Of a stretch of DNA of 64,000 nt, positions 24,967 through 32,352 are shown piece by piece; the stretch's first letter is position 1, and each line of letters begins with the position of its first letter. The position numbers and the translations under genes are program-made. The stretch is from Streptomyces klenkii (GTDB taxonomy: Bacteria; Actinomycetota; Actinomycetes; Streptomycetales; Streptomycetaceae), in assembly GCF_003626645.1 (NCBI RefSeq), contig NZ_RBAM01000002.1, positions 620,001 to 684,000 of the forward strand. The letters run 5' to 3'. The notes beneath the pieces were generated by a model. That model saw nothing but the letters and a program-made list of their open reading frames with translations, made no database searches and had not been told where the DNA came from.

Positions 24967-25701
24967 CTAGTCGGCGCACGGGGCGGAGCGTTCCGCCGCG
25001 GGCGCCTCATGCGGCTGCGCACCGTCCACGGGGCCCTGCCGCATGAGGCGGCCGCCCCATGCCCCATGCGCCCCCGCCGACGCCCCCACGGCAGCAGCCG
25101 TACGGGGCCCCACGCCCAGCGCCAGAGCGGCCCGCAAATCCTCCTCCGTGTCCACGTCCCGGCGTACGGAATCCACCCCGGCCAGCCCGATCTCGCGGGC
25201 TCCCGAACCGAGGTGACGGGCGCGCGAATGTCCTTCGAACGCCGGCGCCAATTCCATTCCCGGCGCCGCCGCCAGCAGCGTCGTTCCGATTCCCGCCGCG
25301 TCCGCGAGAAATGTGCGGGGGAATTCCGCGGCCGAATCGAGCACCCGCGCCAGTTCCGCCGGGCGCAGCGCGGGAAGGTCCGCGTTGAGCGTCGCCACGG
25401 CCGTGTCCGGCCGCTCGCTCCGTACGCTCCGCGCACCGTGCGCAAGGGCGCCGTTCAGGCCGCCGGGCCCCCCGGGTTCGGCCACGACGCGCGCCCCGAG
25501 GGCGGTCAGCTCGGCCCCCGCCAGCGGATCGCCCGTGACGACCACCACATCCCGTACCGCCGCACAGGCCAGTGCCGCGGCCACCGTGTCCACCGCGAAC
25601 GCCAGCGCGAGGCCGGCCCGCGCCTCCTCCCCGGCCCCCCTGGCGAGACGGCTCTTGGCCAGGGCCAGCGGCTTCACCGGCACCACCAGCGTCCAGACCA
25701 C
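24967..25701 (-). CDS. fbiD: Phosphoenolpyruvate (phospholactate) guanylyltransferase of F420 biosynthesis
   Basis: This 244-residue protein is of the CofC/FbiD family, which activates a phosphorylated 3-carbon acid with GTP in coenzyme F420 synthesis. The N-terminus VWTLVVPVKPLALAKSRLA is typical of the family, with VVVVTGD and LNADLPALRPAEL further on. GTG 25701 is chosen because GAGAGGGGG lies 5 bp upstream; a longer reading to 25737 lacks one. The last 35 residues (from about 211) are not family-like. Their DNA contains four CATGAGGC/CATGGGGC copies (25004, 25042, 25054, 25061), so the tail seems to have grown from this repeat. Confidence 0.88.
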   Translation of the reverse strand: MVWTLVVPVKPLALAKSRLARGAGEEARAGLALAFAVDTVAAALACAAVRDVVVVTGDPLAGAELTALGARVVAEPGGPGGLNGALAHGARSVRSERPDTAVATLNADLPALRPAELARVLDSAAEFPRTFLADAAGIGTTLLAAAPGMELAPAFEGHSRARHLGSGAREIGLAGVDSVRRDVDTEEDLRAALALGVGPRTAAAVGASAGAHGAWGGRLMRQGPVDGAQPHEAPAAERSAPCAD

Positions 25702-25862
25702 ATCCGCCCCCTCTCTTCGCAACAGCCTCATTGTCACCCGCTGCCGCAGCCGCCCACGGAGCGCGGGGTTACGGTGTTCTCGACAGACCGGGGACCTGGG
25801 GCGACACTTGTGCGGCCTCCGGGTTCAGCACAGAGCCCAGGTCCCAAGAGAAGGGTGTCCGA

Positions 25863-26612
25863 GTGTCCCGCCACAGAATCGGCTTCTGGTACCGCTTTAC
25901 GGCGGTGTTGGCAAAACCGCCGCTCGTGGTTCTGTTCAAGCGGGACTGGCGAGGAATGGAGCACATTCCGGCCGACGGCGGTTTTATTACCGCCGTCAAC
26001 CACAACTCGTATCTCGACCCGCTCTCCTACGCGCACTACCAGTACAACACCGGGCGCGTCCCCCGCTTCCTCGCCAAGGCGGCCCTGTTCAAGGGCAGCT
26101 TCGTCGGCGCGATCCTGCGCGGCACCGGCCAGATCCCCGTCTACCGGGAGTCGGCCGACGCCGCGGCCGCCTTCAAGGCCGCCGTCGAGGCCATCAACAA
26201 GGGCGAGTGCGTGGCCTTCTACCCCGAGGGCACCCTCACCCGCGACCCTGACATGTGGCCCATGGAGGGCAAGACCGGCGCCGCCCGCGTCGCCCTCCTC
26301 ACCCGCGCCCCGGTCATCCCCGTCGCCCAGTGGGGCGCCAACGAGGCCATGCCGCCGTACGCCAAGGAGAAGAAGCTCCAGCTCTTCCCCCGCAAGACCC
26401 TCAAGGTCATCGCCGGCCCGCCCGTGGACCTCTCCGCGTACTACGGCAAGGAGCCCACCGCGGACGTCCTGCGCGCCGCGACCGACGACATCATGACCGC
26501 CATCACCGCCCTCCTCGCCGAACTGCGCGGCGAGCCGGCCCCCGCCGAGCCGTACAACCCCAAGAAGGCCCGCGCCGCGGCCCGCCGCAAGGCCCAGGAG
26601 GACGACAAGTGA
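25863..26612 (+). CDS. plsC: 1-acyl-sn-glycerol-3-phosphate acyltransferase
   Basis: This 249-residue membrane-associated enzyme makes phosphatidic acid. The acyltransferase motifs are VNHNSYLDP (NHxxxxD, near residue 41) and FYPEGTLTRDP (near 118). A hydrophobic segment precedes the first motif, and a Lys/Arg-rich tail ends the protein (NPKKARAAARRKAQ). GTG 25863 has AGAAGGG 7 bp upstream. The stop overlaps the gpsA start by 4 bp, coupling two steps of phospholipid synthesis. Confidence 0.95.
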   Translation: MSRHRIGFWYRFTAVLAKPPLVVLFKRDWRGMEHIPADGGFITAVNHNSYLDPLSYAHYQYNTGRVPRFLAKAALFKGSFVGAILRGTGQIPVYRESADAAAAFKAAVEAINKGECVAFYPEGTLTRDPDMWPMEGKTGAARVALLTRAPVIPVAQWGANEAMPPYAKEKKLQLFPRKTLKVIAGPPVDLSAYYGKEPTADVLRAATDDIMTAITALLAELRGEPAPAEPYNPKKARAAARRKAQEDDK

Positions 26613-27610
26613 CACGCTGCGCCGTCTACGGCACCGGTTCCTGGGGAACCGCCTTTGCCATGATCCTCGCGGACGCCGGCTGCGAGGTCACCATGTGGGG
26701 CCGGCGCGCCGCCGTCGTGGAGGCGATCAACACCACCCGCACCAACCCCGACTACCTCCCGGGCACCGAGCTCCCGCCCTCCGTACGGGCCACCACCGAT
26801 CCCGCCGTGGCCGCACGGGGCGCCGAATTCACCGTCCTCGCCGTCCCCTCCCAGACCCTGCGCGGCAACCTCACCGAGTGGGCGCCCCTGCTGCCCGCCG
26901 ACACCGTTCTCGTCTCCCTGATGAAGGGCATCGAGCTCGGCACCGCCAAGCGCATGAGCGAGGTCGTCGAAGAGGTCGCCAAGGTCTCCGCCGGCCAGGT
27001 GGCCGTCCTGACCGGCCCCAACCTCGCCAAGGAGATCGCCGCCCGGCAGCCCGCCGCCGCCGTCGTCGCCTGCCGCGACGAGTCCGTGGCCAAGCGGCTC
27101 CAGGCCGCCTGCCACACCGCTTACTTCCGCCCGTACACCAACACCGACGTCGTCGGCTGCGAACTCGGCGGCGCCGTCAAGAACGTCATCGCCCTCGCCG
27201 TCGGCATCGCCGACGGCATGGGGCTCGGCGACAACGCCAAGGCCTCCCTCATCACCCGAGGCCTGGCCGAGACCACCCGCCTGGGGCTCGCCATGGGCGC
27301 CGACGCGCACACCTTCGCCGGCCTCGCCGGCATGGGGGACCTCGTCGCCACCTGCGCCTCGCCGCTCTCCCGCAACCGCACCTTCGGCGCGAGCCTCGGC
27401 CGCGGCATGACCCTCGCCGAGACCGTGGCCGTCACCAAGCAGACCGCGGAGGGCGTCAAGTCCTGCGAGTCGGTGCTCGATCTGGCGCGCCGCCACGGCG
27501 TCGACATGCCGATCACGGAGACCGTCGTGGAGATCGTGCACGAGGGCAAGCCGCCGCTCGTCGCCCTCAAGGAGCTGATGTCGCGCAGCGCCAAGCCCGA
27601 GCGGCACTGA
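26609..27610 (+). CDS. gpsA: Glycerol-3-phosphate dehydrogenase [NAD(P)+]
   Basis: This 333-residue enzyme makes sn-glycerol 3-phosphate from dihydroxyacetone phosphate for phospholipids. It shows the Rossmann motif VYGTGSWGTAFA near residue 7, VLTGPNLAKEIA near 135, and the catalytic region GGAVKNVIALAVGIADGMGLGDNAKASLITRG near 190. GTG 26609 overlaps the plsC stop. ddl begins 34 bp after its stop. Confidence 0.97.
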   Translation: MTRCAVYGTGSWGTAFAMILADAGCEVTMWGRRAAVVEAINTTRTNPDYLPGTELPPSVRATTDPAVAARGAEFTVLAVPSQTLRGNLTEWAPLLPADTVLVSLMKGIELGTAKRMSEVVEEVAKVSAGQVAVLTGPNLAKEIAARQPAAAVVACRDESVAKRLQAACHTAYFRPYTNTDVVGCELGGAVKNVIALAVGIADGMGLGDNAKASLITRGLAETTRLGLAMGADAHTFAGLAGMGDLVATCASPLSRNRTFGASLGRGMTLAETVAVTKQTAEGVKSCESVLDLARRHGVDMPITETVVEIVHEGKPPLVALKELMSRSAKPERH

Positions 27611-27644
27611 CGCGGCCCGCACCACGAGGTACTCTCGTCGCGAT

Positions 27645-28793
27645 ATGAGCAGCGAGATCACCCCCCAGAGCCCTGGCCGGAAGCCGCGTGTGGCGGTCGT
27701 CTTCGGCGGCCGCAGTTCCGAGCACGCCATTTCCGTGGTCACCGCCGGCGCCGTGCTGCGCGCCATCGACCGCACGAAGTACGACGTGCTGCCGATCGGC
27801 ATCACCACCGAAGGACGTTGGGCGCTCACCGCCGACGACCCCGAGCGGATGGCCATCGCCGACCGCACGCTGCCGAGCGTCGCGGGGCTCGCCCAGTCGC
27901 CCGACGGCACCGTCGTCCTGCCGGTCGACCCCTCCGACCGCGAGATCGTCTACACGGAGCCGGGCGCCGTGCCCAAGGCCCTGGGCGAGGTCGACGTGGT
28001 CTTCCCCGTGCTGCACGGCCCCTACGGCGAGGACGGCACCCTCCAGGGCATGCTGGAGCTCGCCGGCATCCCGTACGTGGGCGCCGGAGTGCTCGCCTCG
28101 GCCGTCGGCCAGGACAAGGAGTACATGAAGCGCGTCTTCATCTCCTTCGGCCTGCCCGTCGGCCCGTACGAGGTCATCCGCCCCCGCGAGTGGGACACCG
28201 ACCCGGCCGCAGCCCGCAAGAAGATCGTCGACTTCGCCGGCGAGCACGGCTGGCCCGTCTTCATCAAGCCCGCCCGCGCCGGCTCCTCCATGGGCATCAC
28301 CAAGGTCGACGACGTCTCCGGCCTGGACGACGCCGTCGCCGAGGCCCGCCGCCACGACCCGAAGATCCTCGTCGAGTCGCTGCTGCGCGGCCGGGAGATC
28401 GAGTGCGGCGTCCTGGAGTTCGAGGACGGGCCGCGCGCCAGCGTCCCCGCCGAGATCCCCCCGGTCACCGCCCACGACTTCTACGACTTCGAGGCGAAGT
28501 ACATCGACTCCGCCGCCGGCCTCGTCCCCGCGCCGCTGACGCCGGAGGAGACGGCACGGGTGCAGGAGCTCGCCATCGAGGCCTTCGACGCCGCCTCGTG
28601 CGAGGGCCTCGTGCGGGCCGACTTCTTCCTCACCGAGGACGGCGAGTTCGTCATCAACGAGATCAACACCCTGCCGGGCTTCACGCCCATCTCCATGTAC
28701 CCGCGCATGTGGCAGGAGAGCGGCGTCGGCTACACCGAGCTGATCGACCGCCTCATCCAGGCGGCGCTGCGCCGGCCGACCGGCCTGCGCTAG
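27645..28793 (+). CDS. ddl: D-alanine--D-alanine ligase
   Basis: This 382-residue ATP-grasp enzyme joins two D-Ala for peptidoglycan. It has VVFGGRSSEHAISVVTAGAVL near the N-terminus, FPVLHGPYGEDGTLQG, KPARAGSSMGI and EINTLPGFTPISMYP near the end. ATG 27645 has no ribosome site, while TACTCT lies 10 bp upstream, so the mRNA may be leaderless. A convergent lipoprotein gene follows. Confidence 0.97.
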   Translation: MSSEITPQSPGRKPRVAVVFGGRSSEHAISVVTAGAVLRAIDRTKYDVLPIGITTEGRWALTADDPERMAIADRTLPSVAGLAQSPDGTVVLPVDPSDREIVYTEPGAVPKALGEVDVVFPVLHGPYGEDGTLQGMLELAGIPYVGAGVLASAVGQDKEYMKRVFISFGLPVGPYEVIRPREWDTDPAAARKKIVDFAGEHGWPVFIKPARAGSSMGITKVDDVSGLDDAVAEARRHDPKILVESLLRGREIECGVLEFEDGPRASVPAEIPPVTAHDFYDFEAKYIDSAAGLVPAPLTPEETARVQELAIEAFDAASCEGLVRADFFLTEDGEFVINEINTLPGFTPISMYPRMWQESGVGYTELIDRLIQAALRRPTGLR

Positions 28794-28808
28794 CCCCCGC
28801 GCACCGCG

Positions 28809-29312
28809 CTAGACGACCCCCACCGGGATCGTCTTCGCGACGGCGCCGGCGAGATCGGTGAGCGCACTGAGATCGCCGGCCCCGCCGACGACCTGCCCCG
28901 GCAGCGTCACCTCCACGAACGCCTCCCGCAGGGTGGTCGTGCAGCGGACGCTGCCGTCCGGCTGCCGCTCCGGCAGCCAGTCCACACCGTCGATCTCCAC
29001 CGAGTCCGCGGCGGGGTTGTAGTGTTCGGAACCGGGCTTGATGATCTCGGGACGCTCCACCCCGCAGCGCAGGGCGATCGGGGGATCGCCCCACACTGCG
29101 GTGAAGTCCGAGACGGGATCGGCGGTGCGCCGCTCCTTCCCGCCCACGGTCTTCGGCAGCTCCTTGTGCAGCGCCCGGCAGAGCCCGGCGGCCCGCGCCG
29201 GCGGCGTGGGCACCGCGGGCCCCTCCGTGCCGCCCGCCGGCGAGCAGCCGGCGGCCGCGCACAGCACGACGACAGCGGGCAGGCCGAAGGGCCGGCGAAG
29301 GAAAGACTTCAC
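28809..29312 (-). CDS. DUF3515-type lipoprotein
   Basis: This 167-residue protein begins MKSFLRRPFGLPAVVVLCAAAGC, a signal peptide ending in a lipobox-like AAGC, so it is probably a membrane-anchored lipoprotein. The mature part (LCRALHKELPKTVGGKERRT, VWGDPPIALRCGVERPE) fits DUF3515, a family common in actinobacteria with no known function. It is convergent with ddl (15 bp apart) and 20 bp downstream of the Lrp-type gene on the same strand. Confidence 0.85.
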   Translation of the reverse strand: MKSFLRRPFGLPAVVVLCAAAGCSPAGGTEGPAVPTPPARAAGLCRALHKELPKTVGGKERRTADPVSDFTAVWGDPPIALRCGVERPEIIKPGSEHYNPAADSVEIDGVDWLPERQPDGSVRCTTTLREAFVEVTLPGQVVGGAGDLSALTDLAGAVAKTIPVGVV

Positions 29313-29332
29313 CGGCCGAGCATACGGGGGAC

Positions 29333-29566
29333 CTAGAGATGGACGACCGGGCAGGTCAGTGTGCGGGTGATGCCCTCCACGGCCTGGATCCTGGCCACCA
29401 CCATGCGGCCGAGCTCGTCCACGGTCTCGGCCTGGGCGCGCACGATCACGTCGTACGGACCGGTCACGTCCTCGGCCTGGATCACCCCCGAGATCTTCGA
29501 GATGACTTCGGCCACGGTCGACGCCTTGCCGACCTCGGTCTGGATCAGGATGTACGCCTGTACCAC
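29333..29566 (-). CDS. Stand-alone Lrp/AsnC ligand-binding (RAM) domain protein
   Basis: This 77-residue protein (MVQAYILIQTEVGKASTVAEVISKISGVIQAEDVTGPYDVIVRAQ) is the RAM/SAM sensor domain of Lrp-type regulators without any helix-turn-helix. Such proteins form dimers or higher rings and are thought to bind amino acids or to modify full-length Lrp proteins. It is co-directional with the DUF3515 gene and divergent from thiL. Confidence 0.93.
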   Translation of the reverse strand: MVQAYILIQTEVGKASTVAEVISKISGVIQAEDVTGPYDVIVRAQAETVDELGRMVVARIQAVEGITRTLTCPVVHL

Positions 29567-29703
29567 GGAACCTCCAGGGCGGCTACGAGGATCATGTGGG
29601 GAGAAGAGACGCCACGGTACCGCGTCGCCGCACGGCGCGGGGAGACCCGCGCTGCCTGCGCGGCGCGGCGTACGTCACAACCGATACTCCTAGGAGGAGC
29701 TCA

Positions 29704-30675
29704 GTGAAAGGCACCGTGGGCGAGTTGGGGGAGTTCGGGCTCATCAGAGAGCTTACTTCCCGGCTCACCACCACCCCTGCGGTCCGGCTCGGGCCGGGTG
29801 ACGACGCCGCGGTGGTGGCTGCGCCCGACCGCAGGGTCGTGGCCAGTACGGATGTGCTTCTGGAAGGGCGGCACTTCCGCCGCGACTGGTCGACCGCCTA
29901 CGACGTCGGGCGCAAGGCCGCCGCGCAGAACCTCGCCGACATCGCGGCCATGGGCGCCGTGCCCACCGCGATCCTGCTCGGCCTGGTCGTGCCCGCCGAA
30001 CTCCCCGCCACCTGGCCGACCGAGCTCATGGACGGCATCCGCGACGAGTGCCAGGTCGCCGGTGCCGCCGTCGTCGGCGGCGACGTGGTGCGCGGCGACA
30101 CCATCACCGTCGCCATCACCGCCCTCGGTGACCTGCGCAACCACGAGCCGGTCACCCGCTCCGGCGCCCAGCCCGGCGACGTCGTCGCCGTCACCGGATG
30201 GCTCGGCTGGTCCGCCGCCGGCCTCGCGGTCCTCGCCCGCGGCTTCCGCTCGCCCCGTGCCTTCGTGGAGGCCCACCGCCGCCCCGAGCCCCCGTACCAC
30301 GCCGGCCCGGCCGCGGCGAGCCTCGGCGCCACCGCGATGACGGACGTCAGCGACGGCCTCGTCGCCGACCTCGGGCACATCGCCGAGGCCAGCAAGGTCC
30401 GGATCGACCTGCGCACGGCGGCCATCGACGTCCCCACCCAGATGTCGGACATCGGGCAGGCCGTCGGCATCGACCCGCTCCAGTGGGTGCTGACCGGGGG
30501 AGAGGACCACGCGATCGTCGCGACCTTCCCGCCGGACGTGAAGCTGCCCGCCCGCTGGAAGGTCATCGGTGAGGTCGTCAGCCCCTCGGCCCTGCCCCAG
30601 GTGACGGTGGACGGCGCCCCGTGGGACAAGACCAGCGGCTGGGACCACTTCGGGGACCTGGAACCGGGGGAGTAG
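29704..30675 (+). CDS. thiL: Thiamine-monophosphate kinase
   Basis: This 323-residue enzyme phosphorylates thiamine monophosphate to the diphosphate coenzyme. It shows GPGDDAAVV near residue 38, GRHFRRDWS, AAQNLADIAAMGA, VGGDVVRGD and AMTDVSDGLVADLGHIA near 211. The start GTG 29704 has AGGAGG 6 bp upstream. No TPP riboswitch-like fold was recognised in the 137-bp leader. It is followed by a repeat-rich spacer and then thiD. Confidence 0.95.
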   Translation: MKGTVGELGEFGLIRELTSRLTTTPAVRLGPGDDAAVVAAPDRRVVASTDVLLEGRHFRRDWSTAYDVGRKAAAQNLADIAAMGAVPTAILLGLVVPAELPATWPTELMDGIRDECQVAGAAVVGGDVVRGDTITVAITALGDLRNHEPVTRSGAQPGDVVAVTGWLGWSAAGLAVLARGFRSPRAFVEAHRRPEPPYHAGPAAASLGATAMTDVSDGLVADLGHIAEASKVRIDLRTAAIDVPTQMSDIGQAVGIDPLQWVLTGGEDHAIVATFPPDVKLPARWKVIGEVVSPSALPQVTVDGAPWDKTSGWDHFGDLEPGE

Positions 30676-30725
30676 CGCGGCACGGGGGAGTGGAGCAGTA
30701 AGGGGAGCGGAGCAGTAGGGGGCGC

Positions 30726-30813
30726 GCCTCATGCGGCCCGCATGAGGCGGCCTGCATCGTGCGGACCGCCTCGTGCCCTGCCTCATGCGGACCGCCTCAT
30801 GCCCCGCCTCATG
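30726..30813. repeat. CATGAGGC cluster between thiL and thiD
   Basis: Reverse copies (GCCTCATG) start at 30726, 30780, 30794 and 30806, and one plus copy at 30741. A GCCTCGTG variant lies near 30768. They fill the 168-bp spacer and end about 30 bp before the thiD start. Confidence 0.85.
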
Positions 30814-30843
30814 CGGCCGGGGCGGCGCTGTAGATTCGGCCCC

Positions 30844-31635
30844 ATGCCGATACCCCCACGCGTACTGACCGTCGCCGGATCCGACTCCGGCGGCGGTGCG
30901 GGCATCCAGGCCGACCTCAAGACCATGCTCGCGCTCGGCGTGCACGGCATGAGCGTGCTCACGGCCGTGACCGCGCAGAACTCCCGCGGCGTGCAAGGGG
31001 CCTGGGAGCTGCCCGCGGAGGCCGTGCGGGCCCAGTACCGCAGCGTCGTCGACGACATCGGCGTCCAGGCCGTCAAGACCGGCATGCTCGCCTCGGCCGA
31101 ACTCGTGCGGACCGTCGCCGAACTCCTCGCCGGCACCCCCGTCCCCGTCGTCGTCGACCCCGTGGGCATTTCCAAGCACGGTGACGCACTGCTCGCCGCA
31201 TCCGCCCTGGACGCCGTCCGTACGAAGCTGCTGCCGGTCGCCACCGTCGCCACCCCCAACCTCGACGAGGTCGCCTGGCTGACGGGCCTGCGGGTCACCT
31301 CGGAGGAGGGCATGAGGCGGGCAGCGGACGAGGTGCTGGCGTTCGGGCCCCGGTGGGCGCTCATCAAGGGCGGCCACCTGGAAGGCGATGCGGTGGACCT
31401 GCTCACCGACGGCACGGAGGAGCACTGGCTGCGGGCTCCGCGCCACGACAACCGCCACACGCACGGGACGGGCTGCACGCTGGCGAGCGCGATCGCCAGT
31501 GGCCTCGCCAAGGGGCGCACGGTGCCGGAAGCGGTGACGGAGGCCAAGGACTACGTGACGGGCGCCATCGCGGCGGGCTTCCCGCTGGGGGGCGGCATCG
31601 GGCCCGTCGACCACGGGTGGCGCGGGCGGCTGTAG
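30844..31635 (+). CDS. thiD: Hydroxymethylpyrimidine (phosphate) kinase
   Basis: This 263-residue ribokinase-like enzyme phosphorylates the pyrimidine precursor of thiamine. Motifs are [23 protein letters not shown] at the start, [14 protein letters not shown] near residue 102, and the anion hole [20 protein letters not shown] near 211. ATG 30844 is the first start after the repeat-rich spacer and lacks a clear ribosome site. A CATGAGGC copy inside the gene (31311) encodes part of EEGMRRA. Confidence 0.95.
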   Translation: MPIPPRVLTVAGSDSGGGAGIQADLKTMLALGVHGMSVLTAVTAQNSRGVQGAWELPAEAVRAQYRSVVDDIGVQAVKTGMLASAELVRTVAELLAGTPVPVVVDPVGISKHGDALLAASALDAVRTKLLPVATVATPNLDEVAWLTGLRVTSEEGMRRAADEVLAFGPRWALIKGGHLEGDAVDLLTDGTEEHWLRAPRHDNRHTHGTGCTLASAIASGLAKGRTVPEAVTEAKDYVTGAIAAGFPLGGGIGPVDHGWRGRL

Positions 31636-31762
31636 GGCGTGCCGCCGGGGGGGCTTGCGGGGCGCGCCGTGCGGGGGCACGGGGCGCCGCATGAGGCGCG
31701 GTCCGGACGCGCGGCAATGAGTCATGAGTGCGGTCCGGGTACGGCGTCCGGATACGGCGAAA

Positions 31763-31790
31763 AGCCGGCCCACCGTGAGGTGGACCGGCT
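31763..31790. terminator. Hairpin between thiD and rpmB
   Basis: AGCCGGCCCACC at 31763-31774 pairs with GGTGGACCGGCT at 31779-31790 (one mismatch) around GTGA. It can serve thiD (128 bp upstream) or the convergent rpmB. Confidence 0.7.
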
Positions 31791-31845
31791 CTCAAGGCAA
31801 CCGGATGGGCTGCGCCACGACATAACGTCACAGCGAGACCGGCTT

Positions 31846-31863
31846 CCCCCGCTTGCGCGGGGG
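31846..31863 (-). terminator. rpmB terminator
   Basis: CCCCCGC at 31846-31852 and GCGGGGG at 31857-31863 close on TTGC, 12 bp beyond the minus-strand rpmB stop. Confidence 0.65.
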
Positions 31864-31874
31864 ACAGCACTCGC

Positions 31875-32060
31875 TTAGCGCGAGACCTTGTCGGCCTTGA
31901 TGCACGAGGTGCAGACGTTGAGCCGCTTCGGCGTCCCACCGACCACAGCACGCACCCGCTGGATGTTGGGGTTCCAACGGCGGGGGGTACGGCGGTGCGA
32001 GTGCGAAATAGCGTTGCCGAAGCCCGGCCCCTTGCCGCAGACGTCGCAGTTGGCAGCCAC
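31875..32060 (-). CDS. rpmB: 50S ribosomal protein L28 (zinc-ribbon form)
   Basis: This 61-residue protein (MAANCDVCGKGPGFGNAISHSHRRTPRRWNPNIQRV) is L28 with two Cys pairs, CDVC and CTSC, so it is the zinc-binding C+ form. Streptomyces often carry a second, Zur-regulated C- copy elsewhere; this one is the housekeeping type. It is divergent from the DAK2-type gene. Confidence 0.97.
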   Translation of the reverse strand: MAANCDVCGKGPGFGNAISHSHRRTPRRWNPNIQRVRAVVGGTPKRLNVCTSCIKADKVSR

Positions 32061-32168
32061 GGGTTACTCCAAAGACGGGTCACCCCCGCTTACGCGGAGA
32101 CGACAGGCACGTACGGAAAATCCCTGCGTGCCGAAATCTGTAGTGACCGGCATTACCAGGGGGGATGT

Positions 32169-32184
32169 CCTGATTTTCATCAGG
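32169..32184. promoter_or_regulatory. Dyad in the divergent rpmB/DAK2 spacer
   Basis: CCTGAT-TTTC-ATCAGG is a perfect 6-bp inverted repeat within an A+T-richer stretch, 109 bp upstream of rpmB and 169 bp upstream of the DAK2-type gene. It may be an operator or part of the rpmB promoter. The 292-bp spacer holds no gene. Confidence 0.4.
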
Positions 32185-32352
32185 CAACCGGAGCAGCATA
32201 CAACGACTGCTCCCGCTCCACGAAACTACCATGGCTGCCCGGGCTGTGACCTGTCGTCCCGCCCCCGGCCGCCCGCCTTCCCGCCGGGACCCGCCCCGGG
32301 GCTAGTCTGCGATCACCGTTCCACAGCCCCAGGGAGTCCGAGGAGGACACAC

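Noticed and set aside
29567..29703. TPP riboswitch before thiL
   Set aside because: The conserved CUGAGA and ACCUGA cores were not seen, and thiL is not a usual riboswitch target.
32061..32352. Zur box upstream of rpmB
   Set aside because: This L28 is the zinc-binding form, which Zur is not expected to repress; the only dyad is the 6-bp one at 32169.
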